Counted from the stretch's first letter, positions 50,822-61,212 are shown. The stretch is 64,000 bases of DNA from Sodalis glossinidius str. 'morsitans' (GCF_000010085.1 NC_007712.1:496001-560000), one strand, 5' to 3'. The notes: a model not told the origin generated them from the sequence alone. Numbers and translations are program-made.

Positions 50822-52594
50822 TCACGGGGCCAGTTTCCGCAAATGTCGCGTAAAATCTGCCGCGTTCATATAACCGGTTAGCCGCGAGCCGGGTATTTCG
50901 TGGCCGCGGCTATCAAAAAACAGAATCGTCGGCAGACCTATCACCTGCAGTTGGCCAAGCAGCATTCTTTGCACCGGCGCATTGGCGGTGACATCCGCCT
51001 GGAGCAGAGTGAAGCGGCTCATTTGTTCTACGACGGCGGGATCGCGAAAGGTATATTTATCAAACTCTTTACAGGCCACGCACCAGTCGGCGTACAGATC
51101 CAGCATCACCGGCTTGCCGGGCGCGGCGTTGAGTGCCTGGGTGATTTGCGCTAGCGTTTGCACGGGCTGGAACACTGGAGCAGCGCCGGTCGTTGATGTC
51201 ATGTCGGCCGGTGCGCCCCAGAGCCAATCCTGTAGCGGCCGAGCGCTTATCAAGGTCAGGCCCAGCATTAGCACCGCCAACCACCGGGCGCCGCGCCAGC
51301 GGGCCTGCAGGCACAGCAGGAAGCCCCAGCCGAAAAACGCTACCCCCAGCAGGCTCCAGAGCCGCGTGCCCCAGCTATCGCCCAGAACACGCTCCAGCAA
51401 GAACACCGGCAGCGCCAGAATAACGAAGCCGAATCCCTGTTTGACCTGCTGCATCCAGGGGCCTCTTTTGGGTAGCAGCCGATGGCCGAACAGCGCGACC
51501 AATATCAAAGGAATGCCCATCCCCACCGCATACAGCCACAGGGTGAAACCGCTGAACCACAGATTACCGCTTTGGGCGATGTAGAGTAAAATGGCGCTCA
51601 GCGGCGCGGTAGTACAAGGGGAACAAAACAGCCCTGCCAGCGCGCCCATGATAAAGACGCCGGGTAAGGTCCCCTGACGCTGGCGGTTGCTCCATAGCGC
51701 CAAATGGGTCTGTAGCGCCGAGGGGAGTTGCAGGGTAAAGACGCCGAACATCGACAACGCCAACAGAATAAACAGTGCGGCAAGCCCGATCAGCAGGGCG
51801 GGCTGTTGGAGCACGGCCTGAAATTGCAGGCCGGCGGCGGCTACTGCGACACCTAATAGCGTGTAGGTGATGGCCATTCCCATCACGTAGACAACGGCCA
51901 ACAGCAATACCCGAGCGGTGCTGAGTTGCAGCCGGTTGCCCAGAATCACCGCGGAAATCAGCGGATACATCGGCAGCACACAGGGTGTGAAGGCGATACC
52001 AATCCCAATAAGCAGAGCCCACAGCGGGGAGAAGGGCAGGTTATTGCTTTGGGGCGGGGGCGCCGGAGTAATAATGCCTTGGCCGCCGGCGGGCGGCGGT
52101 GCCGGAATGAGGGCGGTGCTTCCTATACCAGTCCCGCTTGGCGGTGCTGCGGCTATGGCCGACAACGGGATCACCTGGGTTTCCGGCGGATAGCAAAAGC
52201 CCGCTTCCGCACAGCCTTGCCAAGTGACGCGAAGCTGACTGTCGTTTTGGGCCTGCGCCAACGGTAGCGTAATATTCAGCTCATCGCGGTAGATAGCTAC
52301 ATCATCGCCATAAAATTCGTCATGGTGGCGGCTGCCGGCAGGCAACGTGAAAGCTCCGAGGGTCGCATTGACCGGCTCCAGCCGGATCTGCTGGCGGTAC
52401 AAATAGTAGCCGGGATGGATGTCCCAGCTTAGCGTTAATTGCGAACCCTGCTGGCGGAAGTCGAAGCGAAACGCCTGTTCCGCAGGAATGAACTGGTTGC
52501 CGTGAGAATTGCCGAACAAGGCGGCATGGGCGGGCAGCAGCGGCAGGCACGTCAGGCATGCCAGCAATATCAGCGTAAAGCGTCGTTGAGCCAT
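50822..52594 (-). CDS. dsbD: thiol:disulfide interchange protein DsbD
   Basis: A 590-residue membrane protein that carries electrons from cytoplasmic thioredoxin to periplasmic DsbC, DsbG and CcmG. Signal peptide 1-24. The alpha domain has Cys128 and Cys134 (GCAEAGFC), the eight-helix beta domain has Cys205 (FTPCVLP) and Cys327 (FCSPCTTAP), and the gamma thioredoxin domain has WCVAC (Cys503, Cys506). All six redox cysteines are present. The linker between alpha and beta domains is about 17 residues longer and proline-rich compared with E. coli. It overlaps the cutA 3' end by 25 bases. Intact. Confidence 0.95.
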
Positions 52595-52938
52595 GATAGA
52601 TAATCGGGATCGCCGCCTATGACGGGCATGACCAATAACTCCGGGGTTTGATAGGGATGATGGGCTTTGATTTGTGCAAACACCGCTTGCTGCAGGGCCG
52701 CATGGCTTTTGATAAGCAGCTGCACCTCGGCCTCCTGTTTGAGCGCGCCCTGCCAGTAATAGAGCGATGTGGCGCCGGGCAACAGCGTGACGCAGGCGGC
52801 GAGTTTATCGGCCAGTAAGCGCCGGGCGATGGCGTGGGCACAGACGTCATCGGGCGCAGTGCAAAGGATGAGACGCCAGCCCGGATCGTCGGCCTGTAGG
52901 CGTTTACCGCCCGGCTTGCCCTCTGGGTTATCTGCCAT
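52570..52938 (-). CDS. cutA: divalent-cation tolerance protein CutA
   Basis: A small trimeric cytoplasmic protein, about 122 residues, linked to copper tolerance but with an unclear mechanism. Conserved block: [40 protein letters not shown], then EVQLLIKSH and [13 protein letters not shown]. The N-terminal ~20 residues are variable. I take the ATG at 52938; one lies two codons earlier. Its end overlaps the dsbD start as in E. coli, so the two are translationally coupled. Intact. Confidence 0.93.
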
Positions 52939-53008
52939 TATCACCCCTTGTATGGAAAACGCTGGCGGGCATTATAGCCTGTTCGCGCCGCCGGCGACAG
53001 TGCAGGGC

Positions 53009-54443
53009 TCAGGACGGGGTGTCGTCGGGATAGCGCTTGGCCTTGTATTCCGGATGCATTAGGTTTTGCAGCGAGAAAATATCGCCCAGCTGCGCGGCGC
53101 TAAGCAGACTGCGCTCAAGCATGGCCTCCCGCACGCTCTTCCCGGTCTCGGCACAGATTTTGCCGACGATGTCGCCATTATGATGGCCGATGAACGGATT
53201 GAGATAGGTCACGATGCCGATGGAATTAAAGACATATTGCTCGCAAGGCCTGATTGGCAGTAATGCCGCCGATGCATTTATCCTGCAGGTTGTAACAGGC
53301 ATTGGTAAGAATATGCAAAGACTCGAACATCGCCTGGCCGATAACCGGTTCCATGACGTTCAACTGCAACTGACCCGCTTCCGCCGCTATGGTGATACAG
53401 GTATCGTTGCCGATGACCTTGAAGCACACCTAATTCACCACTTCCGGCAGTACGGGGTTGACTTTAGCAGGCATGATGGACGATCCCGCCTGCAGTTGGG
53501 GCAGATTGATTTCGTTGAGGCCGGCCCGCGGCCCTGAGGACAGCAGCCTCAGGTCGTTGCAGATTTTAGATAGCTTCACCGCCAGGCGTTTCAACGCGCT
53601 ATGGACCATGACATAGGCGCCGCAATCGGAGGTGGCCTCAATCAAATCCTCTGCCGGCACGCAGGGAAGGCCGCTAATCTGCGCCAGTTTTTCCACCGCC
53701 AGCGCCTGATACCCCTCCGGGGTATTGAGCCGGGTACCGATGGCGGTCGCTCCTAGATTCACTTCCAGCAGCAATTCCGCGGTGCGCAGCAGGTTTTTGT
53801 TTTCCTCTTTGAGTAATACGTTAAACGCGTGGAATTCCTGTCCGAGCGTCATGGGGACCGCGTCCTGCAGCTGTGTTCTGCCCATTTTCAAAATACCGGC
53901 GAATTGCTGCGTGTTCTGCTCAAAGCCCGCCCCCAAGTAATCGATCGCTTCCACTAGGCGCTGGAGCGCATGATAAACCGCCAGGCGAAACCTGGTGGGA
54001 TAAGCGTCATTGGTAGACTGACATAAGTTTAAATGATTGTTGGGATTGAGGAATAGGTATTCTCCTTTCTGATGGCCCATCAGCTCCAGGCCGATATTGG
54101 CCAGCACTTCATTAGTATTCATATTGACCGAGGTGCCGGCGCCGCCCTGAAATACATCTACCGGAAACTGATCCATGCAGCGGCCACGGACCAGCACCTC
54201 ATCGCAGGCGCGGGCGATGATATCCGCGATATCGCGCGGCAGCGTCTTCAAATCTTTATTGGCCAGCGCGGTGGCTTTTTTGATCATCACCATGCCGCGT
54301 ACCAGCTCGGGAATATCGCTGATACGTGTGTTGCTGATGTAGAAATTCTCGCTGGCGCGCAGGGTATGAATGCCATAATAGACGTCAGCCGGCACTTCGC
54401 GGGTGCCAAGCAGGTCTTCTTCGATACGGATGAGGGTTGACAT
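53009..54443 (-). pseudogene. aspA: aspartate ammonia-lyase, broken
   Basis: AspA converts aspartate to fumarate and ammonia. The first 337 codons are perfect against E. coli, up to PEVVN, where the next CAG is TAG (53427-53429). Included is the signature GSSIMPAKVNPV, with the catalytic serine loop. Reading continues in the same frame through QVCFKVIGND and AMFESLHILTNACYNL. A frameshift at the TANQALR segment (about 53240) is followed by NSIGIVTYLNPFIGHHNGD to the end. It sits alone; the neighbouring dcuA of E. coli is missing, which fits loss of anaerobic aspartate-fumarate metabolism. Confidence 0.93.
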
Positions 54444-54796
54444 GCGTCTTACTTGTAATTGTCGTTCTTTATCATTAATGTTAAAATAAAATGGGTTAAT
54501 ATCTACTATTTGTAGTGTCTTGAACTGACGTTGATTTTATTTTTGCCATTATATTCTGTCATTAAGACAAGACCATTAAGTCGATCACGCTTAGTTAATC
54601 TTTTTTATTTAACCAGTTAGCGTCAGGGGCATATTACCCTGCCGGGCCACGACCCGGTGTCTCGCTTGAAAAGTGTCTTAAGGGATACCATTACATTAAG
54701 ACAAGCCGGCAACAAGGCTCATTTTTTGCGGTGGCGAATTTTCGCCCTTTCGGCCGGCGTTTTTCGCCGCCGAAATCGACAACACAGGAGAATTCG
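54444..54796. other. AT-rich intergenic region between aspA and fxsA
   Basis: No gene. It contains the former aspA promoter (leftward) and the fxsA promoter. The 12-base word CATTAAGACAAG occurs twice, at about 54559 and 54691, as a direct repeat of unknown meaning. Confidence 0.5.
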
Positions 54797-55252
54797 GTGC
54801 GCTGGATACCGTTAATCGTTATTTTTATCATTACCTACATTGAGATTTCCCTTTTTATACAGGTCGCTCATGTGCTTGGCGTGCTGGCGACGTTGTTGCT
54901 GGTGATCGCCACCTCTTTTATCGGCGTATCGCTGGTGCGCGCCCAGGGGCTGCGCATTTTGGGGCAGATGCAGGTCAAATTGGCCCGCGGAGAGAGCCCC
55001 GCCGGCGAGATGATCAAAAGCGTTTCACTGCTGCTGGCGGGATTTTTGCTGCTGTTACCCGGATTTTTCACCGATTTTCTCGGATTGCTGCTCCTGTTGC
55101 CGCCAACACAAAACCTGTTGACGTTGCGCCTGTTGCCCTATCTGCGTTTCCAACGTGGGCCGGGGACCGGGGGAGACACCTTTGAGGGAGAATATCATCG
55201 CCATGACCTTCCTCACGACAGGTTAAACGACCGGCGCGACGACGAGAAATAA
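54797..55252 (+). CDS. fxsA: membrane protein FxsA
   Basis: A 151-residue protein with three to four helices. In E. coli, overproduction of FxsA prevents F-plasmid exclusion of phage T7; the normal role is unknown. I start at the GTG at 54797, preceded by ACAGGAG, matching E. coli MRWLPFIAIF. Conserved IEISLFIQVAHVLGVL and EMIKSVSLLLAGFLLLLPGFFTDFLGLLLLLPP. The hydrophilic tail (DTFEGEYHRHD, DRRDDEK) is also kept. It precedes groES as in E. coli. Intact. Confidence 0.93.
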   Translation: MRWIPLIVIFIITYIEISLFIQVAHVLGVLATLLLVIATSFIGVSLVRAQGLRILGQMQVKLARGESPAGEMIKSVSLLLAGFLLLLPGFFTDFLGLLLLLPPTQNLLTLRLLPYLRFQRGPGTGGDTFEGEYHRHDLPHDRLNDRRDDEK

Positions 55253-55360
55253 CGAAAAAAAGAGGCTAAAGTGAAAATATATAACTTATTGATTAAATTA
55301 ATTTTAAATCTATTATGGCGAAAATTTGATCGCTTAAGTGAAAATTTTTTTTTTTACCCC

Positions 55361-55388
55361 CTTGAAGCCTCACCGAACGCCCCCATTT
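55361..55388 (+). promoter_or_regulatory. sigma-32 heat-shock promoter of groESL
   Basis: CTTGAA (55361-55366), a 14-base spacer, and CCCCATTT (55381-55388) match the sigma-32 consensus closely and resemble the E. coli groE promoter in sequence and position, about 85 bases before groES. Confidence 0.9.
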
Positions 55389-55472
55389 TAATCATCACGA
55401 GGCCGGGCATGACGTCATGCCCGGCATTCATCCCAAAAAAACTGATACGGACTTTCTCAAGGGGAGCTATCA

Positions 55473-55766
55473 ATGAAAATTCGTCCATTACATGATCGCG
55501 TTATCGTTAAGCGTAAAGAAATCGAAGCCAAATCTGCGGGCGGCATCGTGCTGACCGGTTCCGCGGCGGGCAAGTCCACTCGCGGTGAAGTACTGGCTGT
55601 GGGCCGTGGCCGTATCCTGGAAAACGGCGAAGTGAAAGCGCTGGACGTGAAGGTAGGCGACATCGTGATTTTCAATGACGGATATGGCGTGAAGGTTGAG
55701 AAAATCGACAACGATGAAGTGCTGATCATGTCCGAAAGCGACATCCTGGCTATCGTTGAGAAGTAA
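55473..55766 (+). CDS. groES: co-chaperonin GroES
   Basis: A 97-residue subunit of the heptameric lid of the GroEL chamber. MKIRPLHDRVIVKRKEIE, the mobile loop SAGGIVLTGSAAGKSTRGEV and GDIVIFNDGYG are near-identical to E. coli. A ribosome-binding site AAGGGGAG lies 7 bases upstream. It is co-transcribed with groEL (45-base gap) from a sigma-32 promoter. Intact; in insect endosymbionts it is usually very highly expressed. Confidence 0.98.
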   Translation: MKIRPLHDRVIVKRKEIEAKSAGGIVLTGSAAGKSTRGEVLAVGRGRILENGEVKALDVKVGDIVIFNDGYGVKVEKIDNDEVLIMSESDILAIVEK

Positions 55767-55811
55767 TCCGCGCGTAATCATCTGAACTGAACGAATTTAA
55801 GGGAAATAGAA

Positions 55812-57458
55812 ATGGCAGCTAAAGACGTAAAATTCGGTAACGACGCTCGCGTAAAAATGCTTCGCGGCGTAAATGTTCTGGCCGACGCGGTAAAAGTGAC
55901 CCTGGGTCCTAAAGGCCGCAATGTGGTTCTGGACAAATCCTTCGGCGCGCCGGTCATCACAAAAGACGGCGTTTCGGTTGCACGTGAAATCGAATTGGAA
56001 GATAAATTCGAGAACATGGGCGCCCAGATGGTGAAAGAAGTTGCCTCCAAAGCCAATGATGCTGCGGGTGACGGCACTACTACAGCAACCGTGCTGGCCC
56101 AGTCTATCGTCAACGAAGGCCTGAAAGCCGTTGCCGCCGGCATGAACCCGATGGATCTGAAGCGTGGTATCGATAAAGCCGTTATCGCTGCCGTTGAAGA
56201 ACTGAAAAAACTATCCGTACCTTGCTCCGATTCCAAAGCTATCGCTCAGGTAGGTACCATCTCCGCCAACGCCGATGAAACCGTCGGTACACTGATTGCT
56301 GAAGCTATGGCGAAAGTGGGCAAAGAAGGTGTCATCACCGTCGAAGAAGGTTCCGGCCTGCAAGATGAGCTGGATGTGGTGGAAGGGATGCAGTTCGACC
56401 GTGGTTACCTCTCCCCGTATTTCGTCAACAAGCCGGAAACCGGCGCCGTTGAACTGGAAAGCCCGTTCATTCTGCTTGCCGACAAAAAAATCTCCAATAT
56501 CCGCGAAATGCTGCCGGTGCTGGAAGCCGTTGCCAAAGCAGGCAAACCGTTGCTGATCATTGCTGAAGATGTTGAAGGCGAAGCGCTGGCGACTCTGGTG
56601 GTGAACACCATGCGCGGTATCGTTAAAATCGCCGCCGTCAAGGCTCCGGGCTTCGGCGATCGCCGTAAAGCCATGCTGCAGGACATCGCTATCCTGACCG
56701 CGGGTACCGTTATTTCCGAAGAAATCGGCCTTGAGCTGGAAAAAGCCACCCTGGAAGATATGGGCCAGGCCAAACGTGTCGTTATCACCAAAGACACCAC
56801 CACCATCATTGACGGCGAGGGCGACAAAGCGCTGATCGATAGCCGCGTTACGCAAATCAACCAGCAGCGCGACGAAGCCACCTCCGATTACGATCGTGAA
56901 AAACTGCAAGAACGCGTGGCCAAACTGGCAGGCGGCGTTGCGGTTATCAAAGTTGGTGCCGCTACCGAAGTCGAAATGAAAGAGAAGAAGGCGCGCGTTG
57001 AAGACGCCCTGCACGCGACTCGCGCTGCAGTGGAAGAAGGCGTAGTTGCCGGTGGCGGCGTGGCGCTGATTCGCGTAGCCAACAGAATTGCTGAACTGCG
57101 TGGCGACAATGAAGATCAGAACGTCGGCATCAAAGTCGCGCGCCGCGCGATGGAAGCGCCGCTGCGTCAGATCGTCGCCAACGCCGGTGAAGAGCCTTCC
57201 GTTATCGCCAATAAGGTGAAAGCGGGCGAAGGTAATACCGGCTACAATGCGGCTACCGAAGAGTACGGCAACATGATCGATATGGGTATCCTGGATCCGA
57301 CCAAGGTAACCCGTTCTGCGCTGCAATATGCAGCTTCTATCGCCGGTCTGATGATCACCACCGAATGCATGGTGACCGACCTGCCGAAAGAAGACAAGCC
57401 TGACCTGGGTGGCGCAGGCGGCATGGGTGGCATGGGCGGCATGGGTGGTATGATGTAA
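55812..57458 (+). CDS. groEL: chaperonin GroEL
   Basis: A 548-residue chaperonin subunit (tetradecamer) that folds cytosolic proteins with ATP. It starts MAAKDVKFGNDARVKML and has the ATP-binding DGTTTATVLA motif (about 87-96), the apical domain with the GroES/substrate-binding grooves, and the GGM repeat tail ending MGGMM. Codon use is biased toward the highly expressed set (many CTG, GAA, AAA and CGT codons). The frame is intact. It is followed by a strong terminator. Confidence 0.99.
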   Translation: MAAKDVKFGNDARVKMLRGVNVLADAVKVTLGPKGRNVVLDKSFGAPVITKDGVSVAREIELEDKFENMGAQMVKEVASKANDAAGDGTTTATVLAQSIVNEGLKAVAAGMNPMDLKRGIDKAVIAAVEELKKLSVPCSDSKAIAQVGTISANADETVGTLIAEAMAKVGKEGVITVEEGSGLQDELDVVEGMQFDRGYLSPYFVNKPETGAVELESPFILLADKKISNIREMLPVLEAVAKAGKPLLIIAEDVEGEALATLVVNTMRGIVKIAAVKAPGFGDRRKAMLQDIAILTAGTVISEEIGLELEKATLEDMGQAKRVVITKDTTTIIDGEGDKALIDSRVTQINQQRDEATSDYDREKLQERVAKLAGGVAVIKVGAATEVEMKEKKARVEDALHATRAAVEEGVVAGGGVALIRVANRIAELRGDNEDQNVGIKVARRAMEAPLRQIVANAGEEPSVIANKVKAGEGNTGYNAATEEYGNMIDMGILDPTKVTRSALQYAASIAGLMITTECMVTDLPKEDKPDLGGAGGMGGMGGMGGMM

Positions 57459-57483
57459 CCCCCCGCACCGTTAGTTGCTCTGA

Positions 57484-57516
57484 AACCCCTGGCTTGCCGG
57501 GGGTTTTGTTTTTTTG
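57484..57516 (+). terminator. groESL terminator
   Basis: AACCCC...GGGGTT with the arms AAACCCCTGGC/GCCGGGGGTTTT, a short loop, then a T-rich run TTTTGTTTTTTT. It begins about 26 bases after the groEL stop. Confidence 0.9.
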
Positions 57517-57666
57517 GTAAAAAATTATCAACGAAGGGGGTTTTAAGGTATAAACTCAGGGCGTCCACAGGGCGGCTAGCCGAACAAATGGGGTAGGTCG
57601 CGACGGCGGGAAGCGTGGCGCGCACAGCAAATAGGCCATACCCTACAGGAACTCATGAGGAAAAAG

Positions 57667-58023
57667 ATGCGGACCAAATTCTTAATGATGCTTTGTGCCG
57701 GCAGTCTGTTGGTGGAGGGATGCGGCAGCACACATGAATTAACGGCGGCCGGCCAGTCGGTGCGTTTCACTGATGAACAGCCCGGCAGCGATTGCCGCCT
57801 TTTGGGCGAGCTTACCGGTACCCAGAGTAACTGGCTTTCCGGCCAAAACGGCGAAAACAGCGCCATGCGCGGTGCGGCCAATGATTTGAAAAACCGTGCG
57901 GCCGCGATGGGCGGCAACGTCATCTACGGCGCCACCAGTCCGGTCAGCAAGAAAGAAACCTACCTGGCAAGTTTTGTGCCGCTGGACAGCAAAATTCAAG
58001 GGCAAGTCTATACCTGCCCGTAA
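57667..58023 (+). CDS. yjeI: DUF4156 putative lipoprotein YjeI
   Basis: A 118-residue envelope protein. The N-terminal hydrophobic stretch MRTKFLMMLCAGSLLVEGC is followed by a domain like E. coli YjeI (ELTAAGQSVRFTDEQPGSDC, TGTQSNWLSGQNGE, MRGAANDLKNRAAAMGGNVIYG). The ATG at 57667, with AGGAAA upstream, is preferred over one four codons before. The lipobox is L-V-E-G-C: a glutamate sits where a small residue is normal (E. coli LMAGC), so lipidation may be impaired. Function unknown. It lies between groEL and epmB as in E. coli. Confidence 0.88.
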   Translation: MRTKFLMMLCAGSLLVEGCGSTHELTAAGQSVRFTDEQPGSDCRLLGELTGTQSNWLSGQNGENSAMRGAANDLKNRAAAMGGNVIYGATSPVSKKETYLASFVPLDSKIQGQVYTCP

Positions 58024-58195
58024 TGCCAGGCGGCAGCGATAGCTGCGTTTGCCGGCATCTGTGCATCGTCGGTCTTTAGCAGGCCATGGTGCGCTACCCG
58101 GCTGCATGCCCGGGCAATGGTGCACAGCCCGGCATGCTCCATGCAAGGCGCGTCGGCCGGCGCACTGGCGCGTAACACGGCGCGCCGTTACGCCA

Positions 58196-59224
58196 TCAGC
58201 GTTGCCGCAGTCCCAGATCCAGCGGCGTCTTGCTGCGCTCTCCGCCGATTTCCCGCGCCAGTCGTGGCACCAGATAGCCTGACACTTTCTCCAGCAGCTG
58301 CTGCATGATCTCCCGTGCTTGCTTATCTTCAACCATGAAATGCGCCGCCCCCTGGACCCTGTCCAGAACATGCAGGTAGTAGGGCAGAATGCCGGCGGCG
58401 AACAAGGCTTCACTCAGCGCCGCCAGCGTGTCGGCGCTATCATTGACCCCGCGCAGCAGAACGCTTTGGTTAAGTAAAGTCACTCGCGCATTGCGCAACC
58501 GTGTCATACTGTCGCACAGAGCGGCATCGATTTCGCGCGCATGGTTGATGTGCGTTACCAACACTACCTTGAGCCGGCAGCCGGCCAATCGCTGGCATAG
58601 ACGTGCGGTAATACGGGCCGGAATCACGACCGGCAGCCGACTGTGAATGCGCAGGGTTTTCAGGTGGGGGATCTCTTCCAGCAGGCAGATAAGCTCATCC
58701 AGCTCATGATCTTTAGCCATTAACGGATCGCCGCCGGAAAGGATGATTTCATTCAGTTCGGGATGCTGGCGGATATAGGCTGCGGCGCGCAGCCAGTTTG
58801 TTTTGTTGCCCTGATTTTCCTGATATGGGAAATGGCGCCGGAAACAATAGCGGCAATTGACCGCACAGCCGCCTTTTACCAGCATCAGCGCGCGGTTTTG
58901 GTATTTGTGCAGTAGGCCGGGTACCACGCTGTGCTGTTCGTCCAGCGGGTCGGTGCTGTAGCCCGGCGTCGGATCGAACTCCTCGCGCGCCGTAATCACC
59001 TGGCGCAGCAGCGGATCGTCCGGGTCGCCCGTCACCATGCGCGCCGCAAAAGCGCGGGGGACGCGAAACGGGAACAGGCGCCGCGCCTCTGCGCCTTCGC
59101 GCAGGCCGGAGTGCCCCTCGAGCCTGAGAAGCTGAAGAAGTTGCATAGGGTCGGTAATGACATCGGCAAGTTGATGTAACCAATCTTCTCTAGCGGACGT
59201 ATTTCGGGTTATAATATGCGCCAT
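58196..59224 (-). CDS. epmB: EF-P (R)-beta-lysine 2,3-aminomutase EpmB
   Basis: A 342-residue radical-SAM/PLP enzyme that turns (S)-alpha-lysine into (R)-beta-lysine for EF-P modification. The Fe-S motif is GGCAVNCRYCFRR (Cys120, Cys124, Cys127), the SAM region has LSGGDPLM, and the PLP lysine is Lys332 near the C-terminus. It is divergent from efp with 45 bases between the starts, as in E. coli. Intact. Together with efp and epmA it completes the module inside this window. Confidence 0.96.
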   Translation of the reverse strand: MAHIITRNTSAREDWLHQLADVITDPMQLLQLLRLEGHSGLREGAEARRLFPFRVPRAFAARMVTGDPDDPLLRQVITAREEFDPTPGYSTDPLDEQHSVVPGLLHKYQNRALMLVKGGCAVNCRYCFRRHFPYQENQGNKTNWLRAAAYIRQHPELNEIILSGGDPLMAKDHELDELICLLEEIPHLKTLRIHSRLPVVIPARITARLCQRLAGCRLKVVLVTHINHAREIDAALCDSMTRLRNARVTLLNQSVLLRGVNDSADTLAALSEALFAAGILPYYLHVLDRVQGAAHFMVEDKQAREIMQQLLEKVSGYLVPRLAREIGGERSKTPLDLGLRQR

Positions 59225-59269
59225 TTTTTGGCTTAATTACCAAGTTTATATTAAGATAAGAGGACCACC

Positions 59270-59836
59270 ATGGCGTCTTATAGTACCAATGAATTCCGTT
59301 CCGGTCTTAAAATCATGCTTGATGGCGAGCCGTGCGCGATCATTGAGAATGAATTCGTGAAGCCCGGCAAAGGTCAGGCGTTCAACCGGGTCCGTTTGCG
59401 TAAGCTGGTTTCCGGCAAAGTGTTGGAAAAAACCTTCAAATCCGGTGACTCGGTGGAAGCCGCCGATGTGATGGATATCAACCTGACTTACCTGTACAAC
59501 GACGGTGAGTTTTGGCATTTCATGAATAACGAAAACTTTGAACAGCTGGCCGCCGATGCCAAAGTGGTGGGCGACAATGCCAAATGGCTGGTGGAACAGG
59601 CCGAATGTGTGCTGACCTTATGGAACGGTCAGCCGATTGCCGTGACGCCGCCTAATTTCGTGGAGCTGGAAATCACGGAAACCGATCCGGGTCTGAAAGG
59701 CGACACCGCCGGCACCGGTGGCAAACCGGCCACGCTGACCACCGGCGCGGTGGTGAAAGTGCCGCTGTTTGTGCAGATTGGCGAAGTAATCAAAGTCGAT
59801 ACCCGCTCCGGCGATTATGTCTCCCGGGTTAAATAA
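59270..59836 (+). CDS. efp: elongation factor P
   Basis: A 188-residue tRNA-mimicking factor that rescues ribosomes stalled at polyproline stretches. The modified lysine is Lys34 in EFVKPGKGQAFNRVR, the target of EpmA and EpmB. The three OB-like domains are complete, with the C-terminal GDYVSRVK. AAGAGGACC precedes the ATG. Intact, consistent with near-universal conservation. Confidence 0.98.
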   Translation: MASYSTNEFRSGLKIMLDGEPCAIIENEFVKPGKGQAFNRVRLRKLVSGKVLEKTFKSGDSVEAADVMDINLTYLYNDGEFWHFMNNENFEQLAADAKVVGDNAKWLVEQAECVLTLWNGQPIAVTPPNFVELEITETDPGLKGDTAGTGGKPATLTTGAVVKVPLFVQIGEVIKVDTRSGDYVSRVK

Positions 59837-59905
59837 CGCCGTGCGGAAAACGCCGCCCTCGTGGCGGCAGTTACTGATTTTTGGCATTCGTGGGATGTGA
59901 AAACC

Positions 59906-60040
59906 ATGTTGGCAAAGATGATTAGATTGTTGCTGCTCGCCGCTTTGGCATTAACGGCGTTGGCCGGGTGTAATACCACCCGCGGCTTTGGCGAATATGT
60001 CCAGGCGGGTGGTGAGGCGATTCAGTGCGCAGCACAGTAA
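59906..60040 (+). CDS. entericidin-family lipoprotein
   Basis: A 44-residue small lipoprotein: a hydrophobic signal MLAKMIRLLLLAALALTALAGC with a good lipobox (L-A-G-C), then CNTTRGFGEYVQAGGEAIQ, the entericidin signature (E. coli EcnA has TGCNTARGFGEDIQ). The E. coli EcnA/EcnB pair is an antidote/toxin tandem under EnvZ/OmpR and RpoS. Only one member is present here, so which of the two it represents is unclear. An ATG four codons later is an alternative start. Below typical gene-finder length. Confidence 0.83.
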   Translation: MLAKMIRLLLLAALALTALAGCNTTRGFGEYVQAGGEAIQCAAQ

Positions 60041-60432
60041 CGGCATCCCGGTAGCGTTCAACGTATCACCTTGGCGTAGGGCACCCTGACGGCGTCCCGG
60101 GTGATTCTGCACTGGCGATGCCCATCTGGCGATACGGCCATAGGAGGTACTTGGCCGTATCCCTTTGCACCGATGGGGCGTTTCACTCTCCCGTTTTGTT
60201 CCCACCCCTTTCCGTCTTTTTATTACCCCTGCGTTAGCTAGGTTCCATGCTACACACGCCTTTTTCATGTCCAGGGCTTGTGCGTCGCCCAAGGCCCAGT
60301 TTTGCCGTTGGCAAGGGTCAATTCCTCGTCAGTTATCGCGCTCACCCCTGTCATTGGCGCCCGCGTCACCTGAGCGTTGTGCTCGCTCCCAACCGCGCCT
60401 GCTTATCGCGTATGGGATGGCGCAATTGGGGT
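60041..60432. other. non-coding stretch
   Basis: No gene recognised. In E. coli ecnB and sugE occupy this place; I find no convincing remnant of either. Confidence 0.45.
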
Positions 60433-60969
60433 TTAGGGTGAGAGTGGCGGCATCTCCTGCTTAACCCAAATCAGGTTATCCACCGGGAAATCAAGCTTCC
60501 TTGCGGTTTCCAGCAACGCTTGCCTGGCCCGGACGTCCAGCGTTGGGGTACGCGACAGGAGCCAAAAATAATCGTGGCTCGGCCCGGCAACCAGCGCATA
60601 ATGGTAATCTTCATCCAGCGCGATCACGTGATAACCCCCGTAAAAAGGGCCGAAAAAAGACACCTTGAGCGATGCCGTCTTGGGTGAACCGAGGAAGCCT
60701 TGCCAATACTCTGTTGCCAGCGTTGTTTGCGGCAGAATAACCCTTATTGATAACCTGAATACTGCCGTCAGGCTGTAGGACATATCGGGCGGTAACATGG
60801 CTCAGACCGAGCTCAAAAGCATGATCAAGCCGGGCGATTTCATCCAAGTGCCTAAATACCGTTCGACGGTAAAATTTTCCACCGGGCGCACGCCGGCGGG
60901 CGGCGATACGCTACAGGATAAAGACAATAGCGAAGAGAGGAGCAGCGAAAGGTTTCTCCATGCAGACAT
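60433..60969 (-). pseudogene. blc: outer-membrane lipocalin Blc, broken
   Basis: Blc binds fatty acids or lysophospholipids at the outer membrane. The order of segments follows E. coli Blc: a signal with a lipobox-like LSLSC, VENFTVERYLGTWM; then, after a frameshift, EIARLDHAFELGLSHVTARY and VINKGYS; then after another shift ASLKVSFFGPFYGGYHVIALDEDYHYALVAGPSHDYFWLLSRTP to the end. Two indels, no other damage. Neighbouring ampC and frdABCD of E. coli are missing altogether. Confidence 0.9.
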
Positions 60970-61212
60970 AGCGCATAATCCATGAGGGAAATGAATGCTA
61001 AGTGTAGTATTTGGCCGGGAATAGCGTGCCGGAATGATAAATAAACCGCGAGCGGGGCCTGAGGTCAAGCACGACATGTGGTTGTATTAATAATGGAAAG
61101 CGTCAGCGCGCTGCCTGAGAGCGTGCGGCAGCGGTTGTAAAGCGCGACGCGATGTTTGTTTGCACTCAAAGATACAGGTAGACTGCATCCCCTGTTTAAC
61201 GGAGGGAAAGCT

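Noticed and set aside
50982..51584. 200-codon frame antisense to dsbD
   Set aside because: Shadow of a long GC-rich gene; Ser/Pro/Arg-rich low-complexity translation.
56211..57326. 371-codon open frame antisense to groEL
   Set aside because: A well-known type of shadow frame opposite highly biased chaperonin codons; the composition is rich in Phe, Gln and His with no motif.
59851..59882. Terminator after efp (GCCGCC...GGCGGC)
   Set aside because: The stem is clear but the T-run comes 9 bases later, so I did not list it as a terminator.
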